In this document: one piece after another, positions 37,066 through 50,800 of the stretch
Layout: each line of letters starts with the position of its first letter
Numbering within the stretch: position 1 is the stretch's first letter
From: Beaufortia kweichowensis
Taxonomy: Eukaryota; Chordata; Actinopteri; Cypriniformes; Gastromyzontidae
Direction of reading: 5' to 3'
DNA: 64,000 bases
Assembly: GCA_019155185.1 (NCBI GenBank)
Contig: CM032797.1
Coordinates: 11,332,881 to 11,396,880 of the forward strand
Program-made: the position numbers and the translations under genes
Notes under the pieces: generated by a model
Told to the model about the DNA's origin: nothing
Databases searched by the model: none
The model's input: the letters and a program-made list of their open reading frames with translations, nothing else

Positions 37066-37615
37066 CTTTAACACTTTTTAAAAAGAAATTTAGTAATCTG
37101 CCCAAACTAAGATTGTTAAAAAATCTAAGTATTTATGTTTTCAAATTACATTTTTAATAATTTATTTCTTTTTTCATTTATGTAGTGTAGTATGTCCACG
37201 AACACCTGACATCATAATACAAAAAAACCTCTACAGGTACTTATCTAGCACTGCAAAACATTGTAAACTTAGTAAAGCACTTCTTAGTACTATTGTTGCC
37301 GCTTTTGATGTATCGCTTCATTGTCTCCTACTATTTGTAATTCGCTTTGGATAAAAGCGTCAGCAAAATGCCTAAATGTAAATGTAATGTACAATACACT
37401 CTAACACTCTTAAAGAAAAGCCTAAACTAGAATATAAGCCTAAACTAATCTTGTTAACTGTTACATTTTATGAAGCAATTAATTATTATTATTTTTATTT
37501 ATGTATTGCACCATTAAAACTGGCACTTAAAAGCACAGGTAGCTTACATTTAAAATGCACTTTAACACTCTCCAAAAAAAGAAATGGGGATCGGCCTAAA
37601 CTAAACTTGTCAACA
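37066..37615. repeat. three diverged copies of a short unit in acot11 intron 1
   Basis: The words ACTTTAACACT...AAAAGAAA...CTAAACTAA(A/T)CTTGTTAA recur around 37,066-37,120, 37,393-37,460 and 37,553-37,615, with progressive divergence. The unit is probably a fragment of an interspersed element that was duplicated or inserted repeatedly. The family is not recognised. Confidence 0.45.
37270..37392. mobile_element. teleost SINE/LINE 3'-tail fragment
   Basis: It contains CGCTTTGGATAAAAGCGTCA followed by AAATGCCTAAATGTAAATGT, a 3'-tail signature shared by many fish SINEs and their partner LINEs. The 5' tRNA-derived part is not recognisable, so this is a truncated copy. Confidence 0.65.
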
Positions 37616-38056
37616 ATATAATAAGTTAAAAAAAATATATAAAGAATAAAAGGAGCACAGACATAACTTTTATACTAATTGTGTATACTTACCAATAGCT
37701 TGGTAAATGTCACAACATGTAATTGTAAATGTAACATGTTACACTGTGCTACACTGCGGAAAACGTAATGAAGATTGCGCAATCTACAGTAGCCACTGAG
37801 ACACTCCTTATTTACACCCTTTCATTTGACAATTAAACAAAAAATAAAGCCATGTGCCATCAGTGTTCATCCACAAAACCCTTTCAAGAATAGACTCACA
37901 TGCACAGATGCACATGTGCTGCACGGATCGTTTAAATGAGATGAACAGTGCAATTGTTGAATGACCGAATGAGAGTTGCAAAGGGAAATAAGTTACAATA
38001 CGTTTTAAGCTTTGATGTGGCTATATATACTGTAAAGTACAATTCACGCTCTTACC

Positions 38057-38826
38057 CCGATCTGAACTGAGAGTCTGGTTAAATTCAAGACAGCAACCTG
38101 TGCAGGACCAACATAACTTCAATGAAACACAAAGCACGTTGACGGAAGCTAAAGCTCTTCGGCTCATGAGAGCTCAACAAGTGACTCACTAGTGTTTACA
38201 GTATTCTCGACCCCGCCCCATAGCTCATATTTACTCATGTTTTAATAAAGTTTGCAAAACTTTATATCAAAATCCTGCTTTGTATAAAAACATAGAATTA
38301 CACCTCACAAATAACAATAAACATCAAAAACAAAATACTGTTTTCACAAAGTATAGGCTCAACCTTAGGAAAGTTGACACCTTAAACACAGTGTATTTAT
38401 TTGTTGTCCGATAGGTGGAGCAACAAGCCTTTCAAAGAACTGCCATTCATCTACTCTCTACATGCAGGTATAAATTAGGCACTTTGTACAAAAATACATA
38501 TTCATATTGAAGAAAATATTTGCACTATGTCCGCGATTACATTTACCACAATCAGCCAAAAAGCCACCAATTTAGAAGAGAACCCTTTGCATTGTTTTAA
38601 CTTTAACGCAGATTGTGGGGAGGTCGTGAGGTCACGTCAAATACATTCATTTGACTATAAAGCTGTCAATCAAACAGCCCGGGTCCCCGCCCACAGTTCA
38701 TGATCTGTCTGTGTCCAGGGTCGGTTGAAGCGGATGGGGTCAGAGGCGGGATACACGCTGACAGCTGGATCATAAGGAAACACATCGTATTCAAGCTGGC
38801 AGACGCGTTTACATTCAGCGCGAGAC
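38057..38826. promoter_or_regulatory. acot11/ssbp3 divergent promoter region
   Basis: The acot11 first (non-coding) exon appears to end at 38,056 on the minus strand, and the ssbp3 ATG is at 38,827. A CpG-rich tract with CCGCCC GC-box words lies at 38,200-38,220 and 38,680-38,900. A CRE-like TCACGTCA lies at 38,632-38,639, and a CAAT-type GTCAATCAAAC near 38,668. Together these suggest two divergently oriented CpG promoters separated by a few hundred bases. Exact TSSs are not determinable here. Confidence 0.5.
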
Positions 38827-41800
38827 ATGTTTACTAAAGGTAAAGGGACCGCGGTGCCGTCGGACGGGCAAGCACGGGAAAAGTAAGCGCTGATGTTTCA
38901 CTCCTTACACGCGTATTTTTGACATTCTTAGCCGAATTTATAGTGTTATTATTTTTATGTTGTCACTTACAGCGAGTGTTCTTGTTGAAGATATTTCCGT
39001 GGTGTTGTTATAGTGCAGTGTTTTATGTTTATTCGGTGTTTACAGTGTTTTAGTTTCATGTAGCTCATTCACCTTTATTTGTGTAAATAAGAATATTTCT
39101 CTGGCAGCATTTCAGTTGTCAAACGCGGTTTGTGTGCGGCGTTTTATCGTCGCGCTTTCTCTCGATGATATTAAAGATGTGAATTATTGTAATGTATCGT
39201 TGCTCAGACTAAACCTCTAAATTAACACTTTATATCGGGATAGGAAACATTACAGTTTTGTTGAATGCCATTTATTTTGTTTCACAGGTTGGCGTTATAC
39301 GTTTATGAATATTTGCTGCACGTGGGAGCTCAGAAGTCCGCACAGACCTTTTTATCAGAGGTGTGTACTTAACTGCATCTTTATCCTGAAATGCACAGAT
39401 GCATGCTCGGGTCGATTGACCACAACCGTTGTATTCATTGTGAGTTAAAGTTATTTTATAGTGTCTCTTGGTTGTCCGTTATATTTAGATAAGATGGGAG
39501 AAGAACATAACCCTTGGAGAACCACCAGGCTTTCTGCACTCATGGTGGTGGTGTGTATGATCTCTATTCAACACTTGCTGTCATTTATGTTATGAATCTA
39601 TTGTGTATTTATAATGCTAAGCTTTATAATTATTAAAATATTTTAAATAAATTAATTAATGCATACATTGCATTTTATCCACGCATAGTGTGTAAAACCA
39701 TTCATATTGCGATTATTGTTAGTTATTGGTTTCATTTCACTAAATGTAACCATTGTGACACTGAAGTCTCCTCTCATTATAAGCAACGCTCTCTTACACA
39801 GTGTGTTTTGGGACCTGTACTGTGCAGCACCTGAGAGGAGGGACACTTGTGATCACTCCAGTGAAGCTAAGGCCTTTCATGACTATGTAAGTAATTTATG
39901 CCTAGTTCACTCATGACCGCCATATGATAAAAAAGCATGAGCCAAAAAACAGTGAAACATGCCTCTTTGATGTGAAGCTGAATATTGATTGCAATTATGA
40001 GATCATTTTGTTGTTGATTGTCCTTTGGCAATGTTTTTTCTTGCTTCAACTTTCTGAGCACAGACTGTATTCTTGCAATTGGTGTAGTAAAAAATACACG
40101 GTGCCCAGCGAACATGGCTTTAACCCAAGAATATACTGTAGTGTCAGTAACACTGTATACTGAGTAATTGTTTACATATGCTAACAATAGACACTGCTCT
40201 GGAATGAGAATGTAAAAGTGCATACAAGGTGCGTTAGAAATTAGACTTAATTCTACTGTCTACCTGGTATGAAAGTATATACTTTTTCAGAATGCTGTAC
40301 TCTTTTGATAAAAATAAGGTTAGTTTGACATATTGACCACAATGAGTTGGGGTGAGAAGGTCATGAATGGAAAAAAAACTTGTTATTTGAAACAGAAACC
40401 AGTCTTACACAAATCTGCCTAAATCCCAGAGTTTTATAATGCTGAACATGTTCTTAGACAGGCTTAAGTTGAATAAGCTGTAAGGATTTATTTTGTAGTT
40501 GTGGAGCTTTGGTCCCTTCCGCAACAAACACACTATCAGTTTGCATAACTTAAACTCTAGTGCAATGCCAATAGAATAACAAATAAAAATCTTCTCAAAA
40601 ATACTATTGCTTGCCCAGTTTTGACTTCCAATATCTTCTCCTGCCCACCGCAAAAATTATATATTAATTTTGCTGGAAATCTGAAAAAATGATACATAAG
40701 TTTTGCTGGAAATCAATGACAGAAAACAATCATTGTTTATAGTTTTTGAGCCATTTTCACTGATGCTTCCAAAACTATCAGGTATTATTCTTTCTGTTTT
40801 GCCAAAACTTATTTAAACAAGCAACATTTGCAATAACAATTTTTAATACATCACAAAGAAACAAATGTTTTTTAAGATAAAGAACACACCTACATAATCA
40901 AGAAACATAAAATATAGTAACATTGCAGCACTGGCCCTGGTCCTGTGACAGCTGGCCCCAAACTTTCTCACACTGGCCTCAGGGCCACCAGGTCACCCTT
41001 ACTGTTGAAACTGTACATTCAACATACAAACTGTACACGTCTTTGTGTACTTACTCTTGCATATACATAGAAGTTTAACATACTTTACAAACTTATTTTG
41101 CATAGGTATAGCTAGTATTGATTTAACCAGTTTAAATAATAGGTCTATGTCTGTGCCTTTAAAACAAAGCCAGTTATCAATAGACCACCTGGCCCTTTAA
41201 AACCTGAAATGGTGGTCGATGTGGTGAGAGGGGGGAAGGGTGCTTACAGGATCTGATAATATTGAGGTCTTCTCTTGCATTTGCGCATTTTAACCCTGAC
41301 GCAGCAGGAAAGTGTGTCACACCCGCTCCACCTCCCTGTGGGGCAAAAAAGAACAAATAAAAACCTGCCAGGAACCAGGCAACCAGAACACAGACGTTTT
41401 ATTATAGAGTCAATTTTACTAAAATAGCGATTGAATATTGGTAAATGGTTCCGGTCAATTGTTTTCTGCTGTATTCCAGGAATGACACAGATAACTGTTG
41501 AGTTACATCCAAGCAAAAAGAAGGGAGGGCTTTATTCTGTCACACCAGTAAGCAAGTTAAATATTAGTTGGATTAACAGCTGAATGCAACAAAGCAAGTG
41601 TATATTGGGAAGAATTGATTTTACTGTCAAATCTTCTCACTGCTTAGTTTCTTTCACACCCTTGACTGATAATCAATGTTCACTTATCGACCGTTAAAAG
41701 TGTGAAGACTATTTAGTCCCATGTGTATTTGGTAATTATATTAACATGGATTGATTCATTTGATCTTTCAGAGGTTCAAGGAATCCAATGCAAGGTCACA

Positions 41801-44800
41801 CCTAGGATCTCAGTCTGTTGTCTTCTGAGGTCATAGCCGGTCACATGAACAAATACAGCCATCTATGCACAAATTTGTTGCAGCAATTGCAGCAAGGATT
41901 TTCCATTGATTTTCTATAGTTTTTATTAAGAATAATGAATGTTTTCTGTCCCCAGACTCCTAATGTTTTCATCAAGAGAATCCTTATTACGTTTATAAAT
42001 CAGTTTTCCCTGTGGGGAAACGTTATTGCCCCTTATAATATAAGTGATTTTAGGTTTAACATTCCTCATAGGGACACTTGATGTTTCTGTAGCTCGGGCC
42101 ATTAGCAACATAAAGGTCATAGTTTGCAAACATGTACTGATTAAATGATTTCTTTGCAGTGTAAGTTGCTTTCGGTAAAAGCATTTACCAGAGGCGTATG
42201 TTGGAAACATACTTAACTTAAGCATACGAACACAGACGCTCCTACCTACCCATGCTTGATTTGCATTCTCATGGCCGAGCAACAGTTTAAATAAAGTCAG
42301 CTAAGCAAGTTAGTTGAAACCGATACATTTATAGCTACTTACGTGAATAATAACACAGACATTTTTGTTACCAAAAACAAGTACTCACCTCTGCATTTGC
42401 ATACTTGCCAACATACACACACTCCCTACTTTTCTATTCTGTCAGCCTGTCCCAAACGAAGTGTGGGAGTCCTACAGAATTTTCATTACTCTACAAGTTT
42501 AGGACTTGAGTAGTGTATTTGTTTCACAAGCCTTGTTTTAACAGGATAAAAATCAGCATCATTGTGGATCTCTTTCAAACTGGATACATTTACAGCTACC
42601 TCTTCATGGGATGCCTGAAGCTTTTATTATTTGTATACAGTTACTCAGGTTTGCACCACTGTGTGCATTTACAACCCAGGGAGTAGCAGGGGAGTGGAGA
42701 ATACAGGAAGGAAGTGAAGAGAGAGAGAGACAGAGAGAGAGAGGTTTTTGGAGGGCAGAGGGAGAGCAGCAGTGGAGGCTGGGGGAGGGGTGTCGGGCCT
42801 TGGCTGAATCCTTGGCTTTTTTCCTGTGTGCTACAGATAAACAAAACAAAATGAGGGCCAGGAAATTTTTAAGGGGCCGCCATTTGTGTTTTCATATATG
42901 AGTTCAGGGTCGGCGGCACGTATCTCTTTTTGTGAGTGAGTGAGTGCGTGTGAGAGAGAGGGTGGGTTAATTAGCTCGCTTGCTGATAAGAAGCACATAG
43001 GTTGTGTAGACACGCTGCGACAGGAGTGGTTAGAAAGGCGGCCCTTTACTAGTGAGCTATTCCAGGAATTTCCTTTCTTTATCTTTCTCTCTTACTCTCT
43101 CTCTCACTCTCTCTCTCTTTTTCTTGACTGTTGTCTTGCCGGCTAGGTGGAGTGGAGGGGTATGTCTTTGAGGGGGTTGGAATGTAGTGCTGTATTCCTG
43201 AGGCAAGGCTTAAGACCAGCAGCTACTGATCAGCCTGAATTCCTCATGATATTGCTCTTGATGAAAAAATGTTTGGGGAAAGACAATCTACCTGTGTTGA
43301 TGTTATGTGGGATATGCTAGTTTGCAATACATTCACATAGAAAACATTTAGGATTCATTGACAAGGCTGTCGTTATTGACTTTTCTATTTCTGTTAATTA
43401 ACCATATAGACATACATCTTGTGTATGATCTAATTGGAATTTGAAAATATTTTACAAGGCGGCTAATTCATATGATTTGTTAATCAATGTGAATTATACA
43501 AAATATTCTATTATTAGAAAAAGCAATAATGAAGACCCACCCCTAACCTCCCCATTAAGCCTAATGTCATAGAGGTTGTACCAAATTCTAAAACCGGCCA
43601 CCTCGTAAAATAATAGTTATGAATAGCTATGGGAATGTTTAATGTAGCCAGATAAATGGCTTAAATGTAATATAGCAGTGTACCGATACACTCGTCTTAC
43701 AATACAATACACAATACTGAGTTCACAATTATGATTGTATCAAAATATTTTGAACAACGAAACTGAAATTATTCTTTAAATGAATAACCGAGTAATTTCC
43801 AAAACATTAACAAGATAACAAATTTTAGTGATAATTGCTTAAGAATTAGTATTGTGATTCAACACTACTCCAATAAAAGGTAAAAAAGACAACACATTCT
43901 TTGTGGACCTAAATATGTGTAATTGCACACAGAAATGAGCCCACAGTCTTAATTGGTATGGCACGTAAAGCATTTCGGCCCATTCACCTCTCTCCATCCC
44001 CTCACCTGAATGTAGTTGTTTGGAAAGGATATGGTTACCATGACGACCACCCAGGTGGCAGGTGACCTGGGTGGTCTGCCTCAAGCAATCACTGCCTGCG
44101 TGTGTCTGCTGACGTTTCCCTCCCCCAGTCTTTACAGACATGGCGTCTTAACAGATTTCTTTAAACATTTAAAGGTAAAAACTGTTTTTTGACTCCTGCT
44201 GTTAATAGTTTTGGCCATAGCCGTAAACTTATTTGTGGTTTAATAGTAATTCATCTTTTTTTTTATGTCTAATGAGACATAATTATTCTGTACTGTCACT
44301 TCTCCTTGTTCTGCCTATTTTCATACTGTATGAAAATTTAACAACACTTACATGCATTTCGCAATGTCCCCTTAATTTAGTGATATATGAATGACAGTCA
44401 AACTCAGGTATTCCTAATGAGTTTGTTTCAAATGGATATATCACATTATAATCAATAAAGAAGCAATCAAAATATTAATAATTTTCTCTCACAAATGTAT
44501 TGTTTTGCTTTAGAATAAATTTTAATAAATATTTTCAAATGAAAACGTGAGTGACCTTTTTCCTTGTAAAACTAAGTATGCAAAATATAATTGTGGTATA
44601 AAAGAAGCAACCTGCTTCGAAAAATGATCATTTTGTGTTTCTACAGTGACTATTTGTTTACGTGAACCAGCCCCATCAGTTCGTTCATAACTGTTTGGAG
44701 CTTCTCCTTCTAGAGATGCTTGTTTTGCATCTTGTGGCCTAATTGCCAGTAATGGCGCTTTTATCAAGGAGGTCAATTGGACAAGGGCAGCAGAGAGCTC

Positions 44801-47800
44801 ATAAAGCACTTTCCCTGACTAATTACCCTTCCTCTGAGTCCACACTAGAACCCTTAAGAGTCTCTCTGCCTATCAAACCATTGCTCAAAATAGTCTTTAG
44901 GTCAAACATTGTGCATGAACCGCAAAACCCTCCTTCTAAATAATTCATTGGGATGGGAACATGTTTACAAGCTTATCAAAGAAAACATTGCTCAAATATG
45001 GATTTGATGGATGAATAGAGTTTCCTGAAGACCTCTTTTAGCTGCTTGCCATCATTTTTAGTCTACATTGTTTGTCAGCTACTATTATTGTAAAGTAAGT
45101 CATTTTTGCCAAACTAAACTCATGGGAGTTACAGCCGCATGCAGTCAAGCCACTGGTACAAAGCTCCTCAGTGCGATAAATGTGTGTGTTTGCCTTTTCT
45201 GTACTGATACTGATACTTGTAGATTCCCTCAGGAACGCAGTGTGAAAGCGGGCATGCTTACAGCGGTGTTTGATTTCTCTTATGTCCGATTCATACTTTA
45301 AATGTGTTTTGACACCTACAAGAAACACAAGACCAGGTCTCTTGTGAAATGCAGGATTATTACTAATCTGAATATTAATAGTAAAATTATAGACTTTCTA
45401 TTGTACCTATAGCTTATCATTGTAACTTCTGCAAACCATTAGATGATTGCGAAGCAAAAACAGGTTATGACTTCATGCACAAGCATTTCTTTTGGAGATA
45501 GAATAGTATCATGGATGAGAGTATTAAAAGTTTCAGTTCAGCTCTGTAGATGTGTCATTTAGAAAGTGAAAATATGGTGGGCTATATAAGATCTACAGTG
45601 TGTTGTCAGTCCTGGACATTTGAGGTGATTTGAGGCTTTGACATTTTGTGAATCTGAAAAACTTTCCTTTAAATCACAGAAATGCATTTAAACTGACAAG
45701 CCTGATCGATAACCAACATTCCAGCACTTGATACATTGCTTCCCGTGATTGTAATTCTTGTGTTAATACATTTAGGACGACTCTGTCTGGCATTAAAAAT
45801 TAAACACATGATATATTTGTTGTTATGATGTGTCATCCATGCAGAGTAAAGTCACTCTAGATTTGCTGTACATTTCATAATAATGTTTTTGGCTTTTAAT
45901 GTCATGAAGAGTTGAACGTACAATGTCTCGCATTCCAGACTCATTTGTGAACGTGAAAATAATTTTGTGTAAAAAAATAAAAGTTAAAATTATTCCTTTC
46001 ACTCATTGCATGCATTGCATTGTGGGATATATACAAATTTTTTTAGTGATTTTTGGTTATACTAACTATACTAAGTATATTTTGGCAAATTTGGTACGTT
46101 AACCTGATTTTGTATGTAAAGAAAGTGTTGTTAGAAAAATTAGCATATTTACATAATCCATACAGCAAAAACACAGAGATGGTATGCATGCTTTTGAGAA
46201 AATAGCCCTGGGCGCTTTGGTAGGTGGGGTGCATGAGCAGATGCCCCTTTTATAACAGAGAGGATTGTGGGAGGGAAAGAGCTAAGACCCTTTTGGATAG
46301 AGAAAGAAAAGCTTCTGGAGATGGCAGCAGATGGAGAGGGCTTCTTGCCTGAAGTCGGCTGCTCTCTGCTGTACACCAGCCCGACTCCCTAAGGAACAGC
46401 TGTCAATAGCCATTAAAGTGCAAGCCTATCAGTTTTCAGTATTTCAGTGGTCTGATGGAGTTGCTCTTGACTGTAATGGTCTTGGTGCTGCTCATGGACA
46501 GAAATCACTGATCTGTTTGTTGATTGTGTGTGAATGGCTTGAGAATTGCAGAGATGACGCATTATTAGTGGATCAGATGCTTTTCTTCAAATCTGTCTGA
46601 GGAAGAAATCTATAGTACAGCTTATAGTATCATATATCATATAGATCTGAGCAGTTTATGGTCTCTTTATGTCCTAATGTAACCTCCCCCTTTTAGGACT
46701 GTTGAATCACAAATGTCTCCGTCAACGTGTCTCTGGTAATCATTAATGAATCTCCAGGGGAACTGCTGACATCAGAGAGGAGGTGTTGCTTCAGGCTGTG
46801 GTTAGGACCTGTTTCTCACCCTCTCTCCTTCTTCTTCTCTCTTTCTTCCCTCCCCCATGTTTCTAGACAGAACAACAGATCAGAACTGGTATATACAGTA
46901 GCTCTGTTAAAAATGTAGAAGCTGCATAGGCAGCATCCTAACTGAAATGGAATCTCATAAGTGACTGATTTGAACCACTACATAGGCAGCAACTATAGAA
47001 ATATTGCTTCTAATGCAAAGTGCATCGACGATGCTTCTTATATTTAGAGTGTTTTGCATTGCATTATGGTGCCAAAATGAATTTGGCCAAAAATGTTTTT
47101 GGAACTGCCTTCTCCTATACTGTCTCTTAGTTCACAACAAACATCAACATCCAACTTTTTTCTTAATAAAAAACCCTGTTATAACCCTGTTGGTGTTTGT
47201 TTTGTATTCTAGTTTTGTAGGTCTTGGGATGTTTGAGCAGTGTGTTTTTTTCAATAGAGTCCAAAAACAAAAGATTTCATAGCAAACTGCCATGACTGCT
47301 AAAGAGACCTAGAAATTATAGGACTGTCAGTTATTCATACTCAAGTTTCTGTGGTAAATGTACTAATTAATCAGAATTTTTAAAGACAATATTCACATGG
47401 ACACTCTTAGTGAAATACATATGTGCATAATATATAGACATAATATATACAGATAATAATAATATAGAAACACGGGACAGAGGAAGATTTCTGCAGTAGT
47501 TCTGTGCAAACACTAAACTCACTGCAAATCTGCAATACTTAGAAATGTAAGTAGAAGTATAAAGACTTCCTATCATTCTGTGGACAACAGCCAGCTTTAA
47601 AATGTTTAAAATGTCACCATTTCTTGTACCATTGCGAATTATCCGAAAATCCTGCTTATGGAGGTAGCTCACTTGGTTTTGGACCAGAAAAGTGTTTCCT
47701 CTGTGATGTCTCTTTCTCTCCCTCTCTCTGTATTTGATAATCATTCATTTAACCCCTGGGCTGTTGGATCTTATCTGGGTTGAGGTCAGATGTATGGATG

Positions 47801-50800
47801 GCATGAGATTAAGAGGCTTTGTTACCAGGCAGATGGCACTCATCTCCTCACTCTGTGGAGACAGACGTGCGTGATGCTTCTCCTCAGACCTGGCTGACAC
47901 TCCATGTGGAAAGTAAACGTGCGAATACAGAAACCAGTAACACCTGTCCACCAAGTGACAGACAGTAGGAGCACAACGAGTTTTGACTGTTAAATGGGCG
48001 CTGTTTGATAAGCTATATGCAAAGCAGACATCCACTTGATCACAGTGTAGTTTGCAGTTTCGTCTGATGATCACTCAATCAAAAATGTTTTGATTGGTCT
48101 TTTGTGTGGCATTACATTTGCTGCTTAATGACATGAACGTCTATCAAAGTCCATAATTTTCCATTCTCATTGCCATTGATATTACCAGGGTAAAACCCAA
48201 AGTACCATAACCGTATAACATAACTAAGTTCAGTTTCCTAAGTGCCATATGATGATGTATGTATACACTTATTTTGCCATATTGGATCACACGAATGAAG
48301 TTTGGTTCACTTTGAAGAGTTAAATGATTAGATATTTTTTGTCTTAAATCAATATATGTAATCGCCTTCATAAATAAGAAATTGTTTGAGTTGTTTTCCT
48401 GGTATTGCAGTTGGCATAGGTGCATTTCATGTCCATTAAAGCTTAACAGTTGATGCTTCCTGTGTTATACAACACATAATAGAACTTCAAGATGTATCAA
48501 AATGTTGCAAATGTGAGTATCATATATCACAATGGTTTGCAATAACTAAATTATGTCAAAAAGTAATGTACAGTAAAAGTTATACCGTACATCACTGCAG
48601 AGAGACTATTAAGACAGACAGTGATGCTTTATTTTTATAGAATGAGTGTGAAACATGTATATTGGTTATATAATTTTCAGTTTTTAAATATTTTATACAA
48701 TTTTATTTGTGTACCACCTTATTTAGCAACTGCATTTTTCTTTAAAATTGCACAATCCTAACCCATCGCTATTCTATCTATAGCCAATATTTTCAAGGTT
48801 ACAGAATCCCTCAACCTTTAAAATGACTTGTTCATCTTTTCAAATTGCCTACATATGTACCACCAAGACGATCAAGTACCTCTCAGGCCAGGATCAAATG
48901 AATATATTAGTTGTCACAATCTTCTAGCCAGATGCATCTTTTGTGTACTGAGGTCAAAGCAAGCCCAGGATTTTCATTTAATGATGTCAGAACGTGAAGT
49001 GCAGCTTTGTCCGTGGCACAGGTCTGCTCTCTCAAGTGGCATCTAATGTGTGTCCTCTGAGCCTCATCACACTTATATCAGATGAGAGGGGAACACGAGC
49101 ATGTGATGTTCTTGTTAGACACGGCAATAAAAAGCAATGTTATGGATGTCACTGTGGTGGTCACTGGACATTCTGTGCAAGTATTGCTTCGGTGGACCAC
49201 CATGTACTCTTGTGAGAACGACTAGATGCAGGAAATAGAGGAAGCTTAGCTGTTGACTGGTTGTTTAAACTGATCGCTGGTGCCGGTGGGCGTACACTGA
49301 GATCCCCACAGGGGTTTGTGATGGGCTGATAAATTAGATTGACTCAGGAAGTGGGATGTCGACCAGGGGAGAAAAATGATGAAGGCTGTGGTCAGATTTT
49401 TATTTGGTTTAGAAAATGTGGTAAGGTTGAAATATTACAAAGGGAAATGTGTTTTGAAATGAACAATGGCTGGCTAAGTTAATTATAAAGGTGAACTGCA
49501 CAAATCAATAATTCCATTGGCAGTCAGGGGTAGCTTTTCCTGACTATCATTTTGATGACCAATTATTATTGTCAGATTGTCGAGCAGATGTTGCAATACT
49601 CGCTATTGAGGAAAGTAACCATAGATTTCTCCATCTTTTTAACTTTATCTGGCAGTGTAACAGAAGCAGATTCAATGATTTATTTACAAGATACCAGGCT
49701 TCAACAAAAACACCTCTAATAAAGAACATTTCTAGTCATGTGTAATTTGAGACAATAAGAAGCAGGAAAAAAATTATGCTCAAATACTATAACTTTATAT
49801 TATGCTTTGTTTTTTCTGGACAAAAAGTCTACAAACGTTTTCTGAGATTGTTGTCCCATCATTTTAAGAGTTGCACACTTAAGTAACGTCATAAAGTCTG
49901 TATAGATATATATTGTAGATTATAGCAGTTACTTTTCTTTCAGGCGTGAGGGGTTTGGGGCCTGTGTGTCTGCCTTTTGCGAAGAAGGCTTTGCAAATCT
50001 TCTGCATTTTAGAACCTAATTGGTGTTGGATATTGAATTCTCAGTTTGTAAGGAATAAATGCACTTCTGGTTCATCAATAACAGACTTACTGTCTCGTTT
50101 TTGTCCCTGTTGGATTTGGGTATTGTGCTTGAACCCTAAACCGCCACTTGTCCAAATCCACTGATGTTTTATGTCTGCACTCTTTTGGTGTTTGATAATC
50201 TCACCCATTAATCTCTGTTTGTGTTATTTGGCCGCAGGGGTTACAACATTGTTGACAAAGGAGATTAGTTTGAGCTGTTAAGGAAATGTCCTAAATTATG
50301 TCCCTCTGGCCTAATTCAGTGATCTGAGAGGATTGTGAAGTGTTGATAAACTGTTGCTAGACCAACAAGCGTGAAGAGTTTTGATGAATTTTTAGTATAA
50401 AAAATTAAGTATAAAAAATAAAATAATTTTTTTGTTGTTGTTTTTAACAGTTAATGTCAATGATTTTATTAAAACAAAAACTCAGAAATGGATGATTCAA
50501 TATGAATGTGTTATGTTTGAAGTGGTTTTATGATAATCTCTGCTGTCCAATAGGAATGTATGTGTCTAGATGATCTGCTTAAAGGGATTTCTGAGAAAGA
50601 TGTCGCCTCACCTGTCTTAAGTCTCTTAAATCCTAACCTTCATTGCAATCAGCTTTCACCTGCTGACCTAGAGACGATATTGTAACAGCACAGGAGATTG
50701 AACTTGAGAGACTAGCCGCATGTTCACGTCTCGATGAAAGCCTGATCGTGAGTGATGGCTGATGATGTGTCTTTATGCAAGGTTAATGCCACATTAATGC

